Below, piece by piece: positions 8,303 to 17,112 of a DNA stretch of 64,000 nucleotides (within the stretch, counting starts at the first letter, position 1; the number at the start of each line of letters is the position of its first letter). Location: contig MPNE01000007.1 in the NCBI GenBank assembly GCA_002238865.1, positions 1-64,000 on the forward strand, in the 5' to 3' direction. The DNA comes from Gemmatimonadetes bacterium bin94. GTDB taxonomy: Bacteria > Gemmatimonadota > Gemmatimonadetes > Longimicrobiales > Gaopeijiaceae. Below the pieces are notes generated by a model. That model was not told the DNA's origin, searched no databases, and worked only from the letters and a program-made list of their open reading frames with translations. Both the position numbers and the translations under genes were made by a program.

Positions 8303-10626
8303 GGGCCCGCCTCCACCGCTGCTCCGTCGCAATTCGAGGGGCGGTGAGGGGCCGGCGTGCAACCGGGCAAGGTTGCCGCATTGCAAGAGCCATCGCCGGC
8401 ACGGTCCTCGCAGCGTCGGCCGTCGGCGCGGGGCTCTTCGTGGGCAGCGCCGGCAGCGCGGCGTTCCTTGCTCCTCCCGCTCACGCCCAGCAGGCGCCAC
8501 GGCTGACAACCGACAACCTGTGGACCTTCCGCCAACTGTCGGCACCGCAGTGGGCACCCGACGGGCAAAGCATCGCGTTTACGGTGAGTGAGGGGGAAAC
8601 CAACTCCAGCGCGATTTTCGTCGCCGACCTGGACGGCAACGTTCGCCGACTGTCGCTGTCGCGACCCGGGACCCCGGATCGGCCCGGGGAGGCCCTGTCA
8701 CGCACCCTGCTCCCGGCGCCCTGGACCCCGGATGGACGCACGCTGCTCTACCTCGCCGGGGGCGACATCCACGCCGCCGACGCTCGCACGGGCACGACCC
8801 GCACGCTGGTTGACTTCGGCGCGACCTCACCCGGCCATACCCCCCAGCAGTACTTCAACGGCCCCGACCCGGTGCTGTCCCCGGACGGGAGCAAACTCGC
8901 CTACATCCGCGAAAGCGAACTCTGGGTCCTGGACCTCGAGAATGGCGGGGTGAGCCAGCTGACGAGTTCGCACGGTGAGGGGTGGCACAACCTCCAGCCG
9001 CGCTGGTCCCCGGACGGGACGAAGATCCTCTACACGGCGCAGGCCACCGACGAGCAGAAGCGGTTCCGGCACACCGACTTCTCGGGGCTGATCATCGGCG
9101 TGAGGTTCACGCTGATCGGGTACGGGCGGGTGAGGCTGGGTGTCATTCCGGCCGAGGGGGGCGAGACCACCTGGCTCGGACCGGTCGAAGGGGAGCGGTA
9201 TTCGCTGCGGGGAGGGAGCCAGGCGCACTGGTCCCCGGATGGACGCTCGGTGGCCATCAACTGGCTGTCGCTTGATCACACGGCGCGGGAGATCCGCATC
9301 GCGTCGCCCGAAACCGGAGACGTGCGCACCATCTGGCGCGAGGAGGTGGACGCGTGGATCTCGCCGCTTGCCATCTGGATAGGGTGGTCGCCCGATTCGG
9401 AGCGCCTCCTCTTCACCTCGGAGCGCACCGACTGGAACCACCTCTATGTGATCGACGCGGAAGGAGCTGCCCCGGAGCCCACGCAGCTCACGTCGGGTGA
9501 CTTCACAGTCACCAGCAACCAGGTGTACGATCGCTTCGAGGTCACCCCTGCCTGGTCGCGCGGCGGCAGCACAATCCTCTTCCCTTCGAACGAAGCCGGT
9601 ACCCCCGAGCGGCACCTGTACGAAGTGTCGGTCGAGGGCGGCGAGCGACGGCGCGTGACAACGCTCCCGGGGGTGAACCTGTCTTCCACTCCCTCGCCGA
9701 ACGGCTCCCACGTCGCCTACCTCCACAGCAACCACACCGCGCTGCCCGAGTTGTACGTACAGGAGGTCGACTCGGGCGAGCCTCGGCGGCTCACCTCGCT
9801 CGCCGTGCCCGAATGGCTCGCCGGGTATCCCATGCGGGATGCCGAAGTCGTCCGCTTCCCGAGCCCCGACGACGGAGCCGCGGTGACGGGACGACTCTTC
9901 CTGCCCGACGAGTTCGACCGCACGCGAGAGCACCCGGCCGTGGTCTTCGTGCACGGGGCGGGCTACGCGCAGAGCGTCTTCCGGGGCTGGCTGCGCCTCG
10001 ACCAGACGGCGTTCAACCGCTACCTCGCGCAAGAAGGCTACGTGGTCCTGGACGTTGACTTCCGGGGCAGCGCGGGATACGGCCGCAAGTTCCGAATGGA
10101 CGTCTTCGACCGCCTCGGAGAGGTCGATGTCGCCGACGTGTTGGGCGGCGTCGAGTACCTGCGCAGCCTGGGTTATGTCGACATGGACCGGATCGGGACC
10201 TGGGGGCACAGCTACGGGGGATTCATGGTCGCGAGTTCAATGCTTCGGTCCCCCGAGACCTTCGCGGCGGGCGTGTCGAGCGCCCCGGTGACCGACTGGG
10301 AGCGCTTCTTCTACCTCGCGCCGGGATACAACGAGGAGCACTTCGGCTTCCCCTGGGAAAACCCCGAAGGCACCCGCCGCGGTTCTCCGATCACCTATGC
10401 CGCGAACCTCGTCCGCCCCATGCTCATCCTGAGCGGCATCCAGGACACGATGCACCTCGACGCAGCCGCGCTGGTCAACGAACTCCTCGCCCACGGCAGG
10501 ACGACGTTCGAATGGATTTTCTACCCGGACGAGGCCCACGGAATTCGCGGGCCACGTGCACGAGCCGACTACTATCGGCGGATCGCGGAGTACCTGGACC
10601 GGTATCTCGAACCCGTCAGGAGTTGA
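8299..10626 (+). CDS. Secreted S9-family prolyl oligopeptidase/dipeptidyl peptidase
   Basis: Serine peptidase with an N-terminal beta-propeller (TolB/WD40-like, about residues 70-490) and a C-terminal alpha/beta-hydrolase domain. A long arginine-rich n-region, hydrophobic core and PPAHAQQ cleavage site indicate export. Propeller blades show repeated SPDG and APQWAPDG turns. The catalytic serine is in WGHSYGGFMVASS (about residue 637), the acid in LSGIQDTMHLD (about 715) and the histidine in PDEAHGIRGP (about 745), the S9C/DPP-IV arrangement. The start overlaps the ppk1 stop by 4 bp; starts a little further in would also leave a usable signal peptide. It probably degrades peptides outside the cytoplasm. 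Confidence 0.93.
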   Translation: MRARLHRCSVAIRGAVRGRRATGQGCRIARAIAGTVLAASAVGAGLFVGSAGSAAFLAPPAHAQQAPRLTTDNLWTFRQLSAPQWAPDGQSIAFTVSEGETNSSAIFVADLDGNVRRLSLSRPGTPDRPGEALSRTLLPAPWTPDGRTLLYLAGGDIHAADARTGTTRTLVDFGATSPGHTPQQYFNGPDPVLSPDGSKLAYIRESELWVLDLENGGVSQLTSSHGEGWHNLQPRWSPDGTKILYTAQATDEQKRFRHTDFSGLIIGVRFTLIGYGRVRLGVIPAEGGETTWLGPVEGERYSLRGGSQAHWSPDGRSVAINWLSLDHTAREIRIASPETGDVRTIWREEVDAWISPLAIWIGWSPDSERLLFTSERTDWNHLYVIDAEGAAPEPTQLTSGDFTVTSNQVYDRFEVTPAWSRGGSTILFPSNEAGTPERHLYEVSVEGGERRRVTTLPGVNLSSTPSPNGSHVAYLHSNHTALPELYVQEVDSGEPRRLTSLAVPEWLAGYPMRDAEVVRFPSPDDGAAVTGRLFLPDEFDRTREHPAVVFVHGAGYAQSVFRGWLRLDQTAFNRYLAQEGYVVLDVDFRGSAGYGRKFRMDVFDRLGEVDVADVLGGVEYLRSLGYVDMDRIGTWGHSYGGFMVASSMLRSPETFAAGVSSAPVTDWERFFYLAPGYNEEHFGFPWENPEGTRRGSPITYAANLVRPMLILSGIQDTMHLDAAALVNELLAHGRTTFEWIFYPDEAHGIRGPRARADYYRRIAEYLDRYLEPVRS

Positions 10627-10631
10627 GAACG

Positions 10632-12065
10632 ATGTCCAGATCGGCCATTGGCCTGCTGGCAGGCGCCCACCTGCTCTTCGGCTGCGTACCCCCGGGCATG
10701 GACGACGACGTGACCGTCCTCAGCGGGGGACGGCTCATCGACGGAACCGGTGCTCCCGCGATCGAGGACGCCGTAGTGGTTATGGGGGGCGGCCGGATTC
10801 TGGCGGCCGGAGCCGCGGGCACGGTGGAGATTCCGGCGAGCGCGGACAGGACCATCGACGTCGCGGGCAAGACGATCATGCCCGGGATGATCGAGGGGAA
10901 CAGCCACATCATCTTCGACGGGCAGTCCAATCACCCTGCGTACTTCGCGGGGCGCTATCGCGACTACTACGAGATCGGCGCGCGCAACCTCTACGCGAGC
11001 CTCATGCAGGGGATCACGACTTCGCGCGACACCATGGACCCGCTGGAGGAGATGATCCGGCTGCGCGAGGATGTCGAGAGCGGCGTCATCGCCGGGTCGC
11101 GCCTCTTCACCTCGGGAACGATCCTGAACTATCCGGGCGTCTACCGGATGTTCGACGATCCGACCGATTCGGTCTTCGAGGGCATTCCTCCCGAGGGCGT
11201 CGAATACGCGAAAGCGGCGATGGTGCTGCCGGTGCGCGACGGAACCCACGGGCGTGAGATCGTCGCCGACTACGCCGAGCGGGGCGCCGACTTCATCAAG
11301 GTCTCAAGCTACAGCGGGCCGCTCAACGAGCCGCCGGAGCTGTCCACCGAGGCCCTCACCGAAATCGTGGAGGAGGCGCACGCGCGGGGGCTGCGGGTTA
11401 CGACCCACACCTCGTCGATCGAGAGCATCGTGGCGGTGCTGGACGCGGGCGTGGACGCCATGGAGCACCCCACGCTCGTGGGGCAGGAGGAGGTGGGGGC
11501 AGAGGGAGAGTTCCCGGACGAGCTGGTGCAGCGCTTCGTTGACCAGAACGTCTATTCGGTGCCTCTCATGGTCGTGAGAGAGGTCTATGTGACCTATTAC
11601 GAGGATCCGGGCCGCCTGGATGACCCCTGGTTCATCCGGCACGCCCCCGCCGACATGGTACAGGAGGCCCGGGAATGGGTGGCACGCGACATCGCCGAAG
11701 GGCCCGAAGCACTGGAAGACCATCGCGCGGGCTACGAACTCGGACGCCTCAACCTCGCCAAGCTCATCGCCGCCGGAGCGCCGATCGCGATGGGAACCGA
11801 CAAGGGCACTCGCCTCAACTTCCACGAGAGCGGGAACCACGTCCGCGAGCTCGAGATCTACACCGAGCTGGGAATGACGCCGATGGAGGCGATCGTCTCG
11901 GCCACTCTTCGCGGCGCGGAGTTGCTTGGAATGGAGGATGAGCTGGGGACCATCGAAGCCGGAAAGCTGGCCGACGTGATCGTGGTGTACGGCAATCCGC
12001 TGGAGAATATCCGGGCGCTGCGCGAGGTCGACCTGGTCTTCAAGGAGGGGGTGCGGTATCGGTAG
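10632..12065 (+). CDS. Amidohydrolase-family lipoprotein
   Basis: A 477-aa metal-dependent hydrolase of the imidazolonepropionase-like group. The signal peptide ends with a lipobox (LLFGCVPP), so it is membrane-anchored. The composite beta domain (VTVLSGGRLIDGTGAPAIEDA) is followed by the TIM barrel with metal-site elements DFIKVSSYSG (lysine), VTTHTSSIES (histidine), MEHPTLVG (histidine) and MGTDKGTRLN (aspartate). The first element reads MIEGNSHIIFDG: the usual His-x-His is Asn-x-His, so one metal ligand is changed. The GKLADVIVVYGNPLEN end is typical. It starts 5 bp after the S9 peptidase and is likely in the same transcript. Substrate is unknown. Confidence 0.88.
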   Translation: MSRSAIGLLAGAHLLFGCVPPGMDDDVTVLSGGRLIDGTGAPAIEDAVVVMGGGRILAAGAAGTVEIPASADRTIDVAGKTIMPGMIEGNSHIIFDGQSNHPAYFAGRYRDYYEIGARNLYASLMQGITTSRDTMDPLEEMIRLREDVESGVIAGSRLFTSGTILNYPGVYRMFDDPTDSVFEGIPPEGVEYAKAAMVLPVRDGTHGREIVADYAERGADFIKVSSYSGPLNEPPELSTEALTEIVEEAHARGLRVTTHTSSIESIVAVLDAGVDAMEHPTLVGQEEVGAEGEFPDELVQRFVDQNVYSVPLMVVREVYVTYYEDPGRLDDPWFIRHAPADMVQEAREWVARDIAEGPEALEDHRAGYELGRLNLAKLIAAGAPIAMGTDKGTRLNFHESGNHVRELEIYTELGMTPMEAIVSATLRGAELLGMEDELGTIEAGKLADVIVVYGNPLENIRALREVDLVFKEGVRYR

Positions 12066-12083
12066 ATCGCCCCGGGCAGGTCC

Positions 12084-12854
12084 TCACCCCCCCAACTCGC
12101 TCACCGCCACCACCCTGCCCCGCTCCGCCCAGCGCGCGAGCGTCACCTCTTCGGGTTCAAGCCCCAGCCCCCAGGTCGCGTCCCGCACGGCGGTCACCTC
12201 GTAGCCGCGCTCCGCCAGGCCATCGACGGCCTGGGTCATGCACACGTCGCGCGCCACCCCGATCACCACGAACTCCAGCGGACGCCCCAGTGCGTCGCCC
12301 AGCGACCGGACGAACGCCTCACACGCCGGATTTCCCTCGAAGACGTTGAACCGCGTCTTCCGCACGAAAACCGGGCGCCGCTCCCTCACGGCACGGCGCG
12401 CCACGATTTCGGCCTCGTCGCCGCGCGCGTCGTGGGCCAGCACCAGCGGTTCACGCGGGCGGATCTCGGCGATGATCTCGGCACCTGCGCGCTCCTGCGG
12501 GTCCGGCGAGCGCCCCATGCAGTGCGGGGGGTAGGTGTCGCTCGCCGGATCCGGGTTCACGGGATCGATCTCGGCATCGCCCAGGCCGTGCCAGTCACCG
12601 GTGTAGACGATCACGGCGCAGTGCGCCCGCATCCAGGCCGTGGCCTCCGCCAGCGCGGGCACGACCTTGACCGCGCCCGGATCGGAGTCGTCGAAGAGGT
12701 CGCGGACGTACAGCCGCCCCGCCGGGTCCATGAAGTCCACCTGGACATCGACGATCCAGCCGATCCGTGCGGGCGGGTTCGGCGCGTCGGGGCTGGCGGC
12801 GGGGGCCGCCGCTGCTCCCGGGCGCACGCGCGAGCCAATCGCCGGATCGTTCAC
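12084..12854 (-). CDS. pncA: Nicotinamidase-like cysteine hydrolase
   Basis: Isochorismatase-fold hydrolase predicted to convert nicotinamide to nicotinate. Catalytic residues can be read in order: Asp in VDVQVDFMDP, metal-site DWHGLGDAE, Lys in FVRKTRFNVF, and Cys in GVARDVCMTQAVDGL. At 256 aa it has a proline/alanine-rich N-terminal extension of about 30 residues. The GTG at 12854 overlaps the stop of the upstream phosphoribosyltransferase (GTGA). An isochorismatase or other amidase role is possible from the fold alone, but coupling to a nicotinate phosphoribosyltransferase makes nicotinamidase the best reading. Confidence 0.88.
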   Translation of the reverse strand: MNDPAIGSRVRPGAAAAPAASPDAPNPPARIGWIVDVQVDFMDPAGRLYVRDLFDDSDPGAVKVVPALAEATAWMRAHCAVIVYTGDWHGLGDAEIDPVNPDPASDTYPPHCMGRSPDPQERAGAEIIAEIRPREPLVLAHDARGDEAEIVARRAVRERRPVFVRKTRFNVFEGNPACEAFVRSLGDALGRPLEFVVIGVARDVCMTQAVDGLAERGYEVTAVRDATWGLGLEPEEVTLARWAERGRVVAVSELGG

Positions 12855-13969
12855 GGCACCAGCTCGAGTCTGTCGTTCGGCCGGTACCAGCGGCCGGCCT
12901 TGGCCACCGGCTCTCCCTCGACCAGCACCACATCGGCCGTGTAGTCGAAGGAGCCGCGCATGAGCCCCGACCCCACCCCGTACAAGTCCGCCGGCACGCC
13001 CTGATCTTCGAAGGCGTGGATCTTCGACGCAGTGAACCCGCCGGATACGACGATGCGCACATGCTGGAAGCCCGCGCGGTCGAGCGCGCTTCGCACCTTG
13101 TCGACCAGGCGCCAGTTGACGCCGCGGGGATCGAAGTCTCCCATTTCCGCCGCCACGGATCGGTCCACCATTGTCCCGGAGGTGTCGAGGCGCACTCCCC
13201 ACAGGCGTTCGCCCAGCGCGCGCGCGACGGCCAGGGAGGTGGTCACGCTGTCATTGTCGAAGTCGACCAGCGACACAATGCGAACGTCATCCGGCATCGC
13301 ATCCGCCAGCGACACCGTCGCGGCCACCGTGTCCCCGCCGAAGGCCGCGATCAGGGCGTGCGGGACCGTGCCGATCCCCGACGAGCCCCACCAGGAAGCC
13401 TGCGCGTCGGTGGACACCCCGATCGCCCCTGCCACGTGCGCCGCCCAGCCGTCTCCGGTCTGCACCATCCAGTGGTCGTGCCGCGCGGGGAAGAACATGA
13501 CGGGCTTGGGCCACGCGGCCTCGACCACGGCGCGGGTGTTGGTGGCGATGCGAGTGCGGCGAGCCAGGACCCCGGCGTAGAGTGTCTCGAGGTGCGCGAA
13601 AGCCGGGTACGGCCCGGTTATGAACATGACCGTCTCCCACGGGCGGGAACGGTCCCCGTCACGAAGGGAGTGGACTTCGATATCGCCGAAGCCGTAGCCC
13701 TCCGTGAGGCAGAGCTTCAGTATGGCGATCGCCTCGTCGGTTCCCGCGACGACCGCGTCCTGCCGGTGAAAGACCTGCATGGTGACAGTCGGACCACGCC
13801 CCGACTCGAGGAGCAGGTCGCGCGCACGCACGAAGTACTTATCGGAGTAGTAGCCGCTCCGCATCTTCTCGACGGGGAACGCGAAGATGGCCGGATCCAG
13901 CCGTTCGGGATGGCGGATCGGGTCGGGCGGGGCGGATCGGGCCGCGAAGTTGTCGCCTGCTCTGGCCAT
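12851..13969 (-). CDS. pncB: Nicotinate phosphoribosyltransferase
   Basis: Joins nicotinate to PRPP to form nicotinate mononucleotide, the entry step of the Preiss-Handler route to NAD. The 372-aa protein has the N-terminal GYYSDKYFVRARDLL element, a central SLVDFDNDSVTTSLAVA strand, and the phosphate-binding VVSGGFTASKIHAFE and YGVGSGLMRGS near the C-terminus, as in the shorter archaeal-type enzymes. It is the first gene of a two-gene operon; its TGA overlaps the GTG of the nicotinamidase. Together the two recycle nicotinamide, for example that released by the sirtuin encoded 6 kb away. Confidence 0.92.
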   Translation of the reverse strand: MARAGDNFAARSAPPDPIRHPERLDPAIFAFPVEKMRSGYYSDKYFVRARDLLLESGRGPTVTMQVFHRQDAVVAGTDEAIAILKLCLTEGYGFGDIEVHSLRDGDRSRPWETVMFITGPYPAFAHLETLYAGVLARRTRIATNTRAVVEAAWPKPVMFFPARHDHWMVQTGDGWAAHVAGAIGVSTDAQASWWGSSGIGTVPHALIAAFGGDTVAATVSLADAMPDDVRIVSLVDFDNDSVTTSLAVARALGERLWGVRLDTSGTMVDRSVAAEMGDFDPRGVNWRLVDKVRSALDRAGFQHVRIVVSGGFTASKIHAFEDQGVPADLYGVGSGLMRGSFDYTADVVLVEGEPVAKAGRWYRPNDRLELVP

Positions 13970-14060
13970 TGGGGTTGGACGTACCCGTGCGGGACAACCG
14001 ATGGGGACTCGATGGTGTCATATTCTAACAGGAAGGGGACGCTTCGTCGGAGGTTGAGAG

Positions 14061-15290
14061 GTGCTCGTGAAGGGAACGCGCCGTGGAGGAGGGATGCCCC
14101 GTCCGGGCCGGTGTCGCCCGGTTGGCTGGCCGATGTTCGTCCCTCTGCTGCTTCTCCATGTGCAGGCTTGTGCCGACGGTGGCACCGACGATGCACCCGA
14201 CCCCCGGCGACCCCTCTCGCTCGGTGCTCCGGAAGCCGTCTTCCCCAAGGACTTCGGGTACGTGCACACTGTGCGGGAACTCCCCGGCGGGGACGTTCTG
14301 ACCGCCGATCCGTTGGGCAAGGCTCTCTACCGGGTGGACATGGAGACAGGGGTTCGAGCCGTGGTCGGCACATTGGGCGAGGGGCCCGAAGAATACCAGC
14401 AGCCCGACGCCGTCTGGCCACTGCCGGGGGACTCGATTCTGTTGGTGGATCTGGGCAGGGGCCAGCTGGTCAGGGTCGGGCCGGAGCTGGAGTTCGGGAT
14501 TGCACACACCATCGCGACGTTTCAGGAGGACGGAGGGGTCGTGATGGCGATCCCCGCCGGGATCGACCTTGCCGGAAACGTGTACACCGCCGCCATGGGC
14601 GGTTTCCCGCCCGACCCCGATGGGCGCGGCGCGATTCTCCGTATCGGCCTCGCCGAGGGATCGGTCGATACTGCCGGCAGCTTCAAGCGCATGGACGTCG
14701 TGGTCGAAGAGAGCGAGAACGGTGTGAGCATCTCACCGATCCCGCTGTCGCCCCAGGATGCCTGGGGGGTCGCAGATGACGGCTCGGTTGTCGTGGCGCG
14801 CTCCGTGGGCTACGGAGTGGACTGGTACGCCCCGGACGGTTCGGTGACGCGTGGAGACACGATCCTTCACGAGCCCGTCCCCATTGCCACTGCCGAGAAA
14901 GCCGAGTACTTCCGCGACCGCCGGCGCCACGCCGGAATCGGCATGGGGATTTCGAGGAGTTCCGACGGGTTGACGACCGCAACCTTCTGGCGCGGCGGCT
15001 CCAGCGGGTCGGAAGAGCCCGACTATGACAACTATAGTTGGCCAAATGTAAAGCCTGCTTTACATCCTGCGACCGTTCGCGTCGATCCTTCAGGGCGCGC
15101 ATGGGTAAAGCGGCACCTTCCGGCGAATACCGGAACCGCCTACGACCTCTTCGACCGTCAGGGGCGGTTGGTCAGGGCGGTAACGCTGGAGGGGGACCGA
15201 CGTGTGGCCGGCTTCGGTCCCGGGTCGGTATACATGGTCGCCTTCGACGAGTTCGACCTGGCTTACCTGGAGCGGTACGGGTTGCCGTAG
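14061..15290 (+). CDS. Six-bladed beta-propeller lipoprotein
   Basis: A 409-aa predicted outer-surface lipoprotein of unknown ligand. A hydrophobic stretch FVPLLLLHVQACADGG ends in a lipobox cysteine. The mature part has propeller-blade repeats with the GEGPEEYQQP motif (compare GxGPGEF in its relatives in this window), LPGDSILLVDLGRGQLVRV, and GRAWVKRHLP. GTG at 14061 has GGAGG 6 bp upstream; an in-frame ATG at 14094 directly after GGAGGAGGG is an alternative and gives a more normal signal-peptide length. It is divergent from the pnc operon with about 90 bp between them. Confidence 0.75.
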   Translation: MLVKGTRRGGGMPRPGRCRPVGWPMFVPLLLLHVQACADGGTDDAPDPRRPLSLGAPEAVFPKDFGYVHTVRELPGGDVLTADPLGKALYRVDMETGVRAVVGTLGEGPEEYQQPDAVWPLPGDSILLVDLGRGQLVRVGPELEFGIAHTIATFQEDGGVVMAIPAGIDLAGNVYTAAMGGFPPDPDGRGAILRIGLAEGSVDTAGSFKRMDVVVEESENGVSISPIPLSPQDAWGVADDGSVVVARSVGYGVDWYAPDGSVTRGDTILHEPVPIATAEKAEYFRDRRRHAGIGMGISRSSDGLTTATFWRGGSSGSEEPDYDNYSWPNVKPALHPATVRVDPSGRAWVKRHLPANTGTAYDLFDRQGRLVRAVTLEGDRRVAGFGPGSVYMVAFDEFDLAYLERYGLP

Positions 15291-15342
15291 AAGGCGGCCT
15301 CGCCCAGTGCGAAGCCGTGCTGCAGCGACGACGGGGACGCGG

Positions 15343-15768
15343 TCACGTTCCCTGCCGGTCCAGGTCCAGCGTCTGGGCGGGGTCATCAAAGCGCTGATAC
15401 GTGCCCGCAATGCTGTCCGCCGATATCACCTGCCCCTGGTACGTGGCGTTTACGATGTTCCCAAAGACATTCATGTCGAGATCGAGGGATATCGACGGAA
15501 AGGTGTGGATACCGCTGACGGTACCCGAGAACACCAGCCTTTCGACCCGTAGACTGAACGTTCCCGTGACGGTCCCATCGGGAGACTCCTTCATTCTGAG
15601 CAGCCAATCCTCCACTGCGCCATACGCTACGCCGGTGCCGACCCAATTGCCGGTAACCGTTGGATTCTCGGGCTCTGCCGTACCGCTTCCGCATGCGGTG
15701 CCCAGTGCGAGGACAAGCGCAATTGCGGCTCCGCGGAGAGGGTGCCGCCGAAGATGAGACCGGAACAT
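15343..15768 (-). CDS. Small secreted lipoprotein, beta-rich
   Basis: A 141-aa lipoprotein with signal peptide ending ALGTACGSG. The mature domain alternates strands (VTGNWVGTGVAYG, TVTGTFSLRVERLVFSGTV, NATYQGQVISADSIAGTYQ) in the pattern of small lipocalin- or avidin-like barrels whose GNW and GTY repeats mark strands. ATG at 15768 has AAGAGG upstream. It lies convergent to the preceding propeller gene and divergent from the following NHL gene. No specific function is recognised. Confidence 0.65.
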   Translation of the reverse strand: MFRSHLRRHPLRGAAIALVLALGTACGSGTAEPENPTVTGNWVGTGVAYGAVEDWLLRMKESPDGTVTGTFSLRVERLVFSGTVSGIHTFPSISLDLDMNVFGNIVNATYQGQVISADSIAGTYQRFDDPAQTLDLDRQGT

Positions 15769-15978
15769 CGGGTGCCTCTTGCCGGTGGATTTGCGCGACG
15801 GAGACCGTTCTCGCCACGCGCTGATAGACTGGGCCAACCGCACGCACGCGGACAAGGCTTCCCGGCAACATCCGGGCGCCCGCTTGCTTGACTCCGGGAG
15901 CCGCGCGGGCCAGCATGGCAGTTGACGCGCCACCGAAGCCGGTTGCGCACGGGTCAGCCCATAACAGGGAGAACGAGA

Positions 15979-17112
15979 ATGAGAAAGCCCATGGTTTCCT
16001 GGTGCCTGGTGCTCTCCGGTCTTTTGTGGGCCGGGGCCTGCGCGTACGAAGGTGGCGAGGAGCCCGACGCAGCCCCCGCCGACCCGACAGCAATAGCAGA
16101 CCCCGCGATGGCGGGCGACCTGCCCAACCCGGCGACCGAAGTCATGGCCGACTGGGCCGATCTGCCCGACGGCCGCGAGTGGGGCTCCACCGCGGGTGTC
16201 GACATCGACCCGAACGACGGCCACATCTGGGCCTACGACCGATGTGGCGGCGTGGGGCTCGCGGGCGGCTGCGCCGAGAACCTGGTCGACCCGATCTTCA
16301 AGTTCCACCGCGAGACCGGAGAGATTCTGGCCAGCTTCGGCGCCGGGCTTTTCGTGCTCCCCCACGGCATCCATGTGGACGCGGAGAGCAATGTGTGGGT
16401 AACGGACTCGCAGGGGACCCAGGACGGCACCAAGGGTCACCAGGTGATCAAGTTCAGCCCCGAGGGCGAGGTGCTGCTGACGCTGGGACAGGCGGGGACG
16501 AGAGGCAGCGAACCCGGACAGTTCAACGAGCCCTGCGATGTCATCACCGCGCCGAACGGAGACATCTTCGTCTCCGACGGGCACAGCGGTCAGAACGCCA
16601 ATCCCCCGGAAGGCTCGACCGGCCGGATCATCAAGTTCTCCCCCGAGGGCGAGTACATCATGGAGTGGGGACAGATCGGCGACGGGCCGGGCGAGTTCCG
16701 CACCCCGCACGGGATGGCCTTCGATTCGCAGGGCCGCCTCTTTGTCGCGGACCGGGGCAATCACCGTATACAGATCTTCGACCAGGACGGCAACCACCTG
16801 GATTCCTACTACCAGTTCAGCCGCATCAGCGGTCTGTTCATCGACGGTGACGACAACCTGTACGCGATCGACTCGGAGTCGAATCCGGGCAACCACGAAG
16901 GCTGGATGACGGGGATTCGGATCGGCCACGCTTCCGAGGATCGGGTGACCGCGTTCATCCCCCCGCACGCCGTCTCCGAGGAGCGGCCGCATGGCTTCGC
17001 CGGCGAAGGCGTGGCGGCGGACGGTGACGGCAACGTGTACGCCGCGGAAGGGCCCATCTCGCTGGCCGCCGCGGGAGGTGGCCTGACGAAGTACGTGAGG
17101 AACGAACAATGA
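15979..17112 (+). CDS. NHL-repeat lipoprotein (peptidylglycine lyase-like propeller)
   Basis: A 377-aa secreted beta-propeller. The signal peptide ends LLWAGACAYEG, a lipobox. At least four NHL blades are visible, for example GEFRTPHGMAFDSQGRLFVA and DRGNHRIQIFDQDGN, with PHGIHVDAESNVWVTD earlier and a C-terminal HGFAGEGVAADGDGNVYAAE. The His-containing blades resemble peptidyl-alpha-hydroxyglycine alpha-amidating lyase, but enzymatic function is only a guess. ATG at 15979 follows AGGGAGAACGAGA. The stop overlaps the next gene by 4 bp, and both encode exported propellers. Confidence 0.8.
   Translation: MRKPMVSWCLVLSGLLWAGACAYEGGEEPDAAPADPTAIADPAMAGDLPNPATEVMADWADLPDGREWGSTAGVDIDPNDGHIWAYDRCGGVGLAGGCAENLVDPIFKFHRETGEILASFGAGLFVLPHGIHVDAESNVWVTDSQGTQDGTKGHQVIKFSPEGEVLLTLGQAGTRGSEPGQFNEPCDVITAPNGDIFVSDGHSGQNANPPEGSTGRIIKFSPEGEYIMEWGQIGDGPGEFRTPHGMAFDSQGRLFVADRGNHRIQIFDQDGNHLDSYYQFSRISGLFIDGDDNLYAIDSESNPGNHEGWMTGIRIGHASEDRVTAFIPPHAVSEERPHGFAGEGVAADGDGNVYAAEGPISLAAAGGGLTKYVRNEQ

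Noticed and set aside
12084..12854. Isochorismatase acting on the menaquinone intermediate made by MenF
   Set aside because: The gene is translationally coupled to a nicotinate phosphoribosyltransferase and has the nicotinamidase catalytic set; it is far from and unlinked to the men operon.
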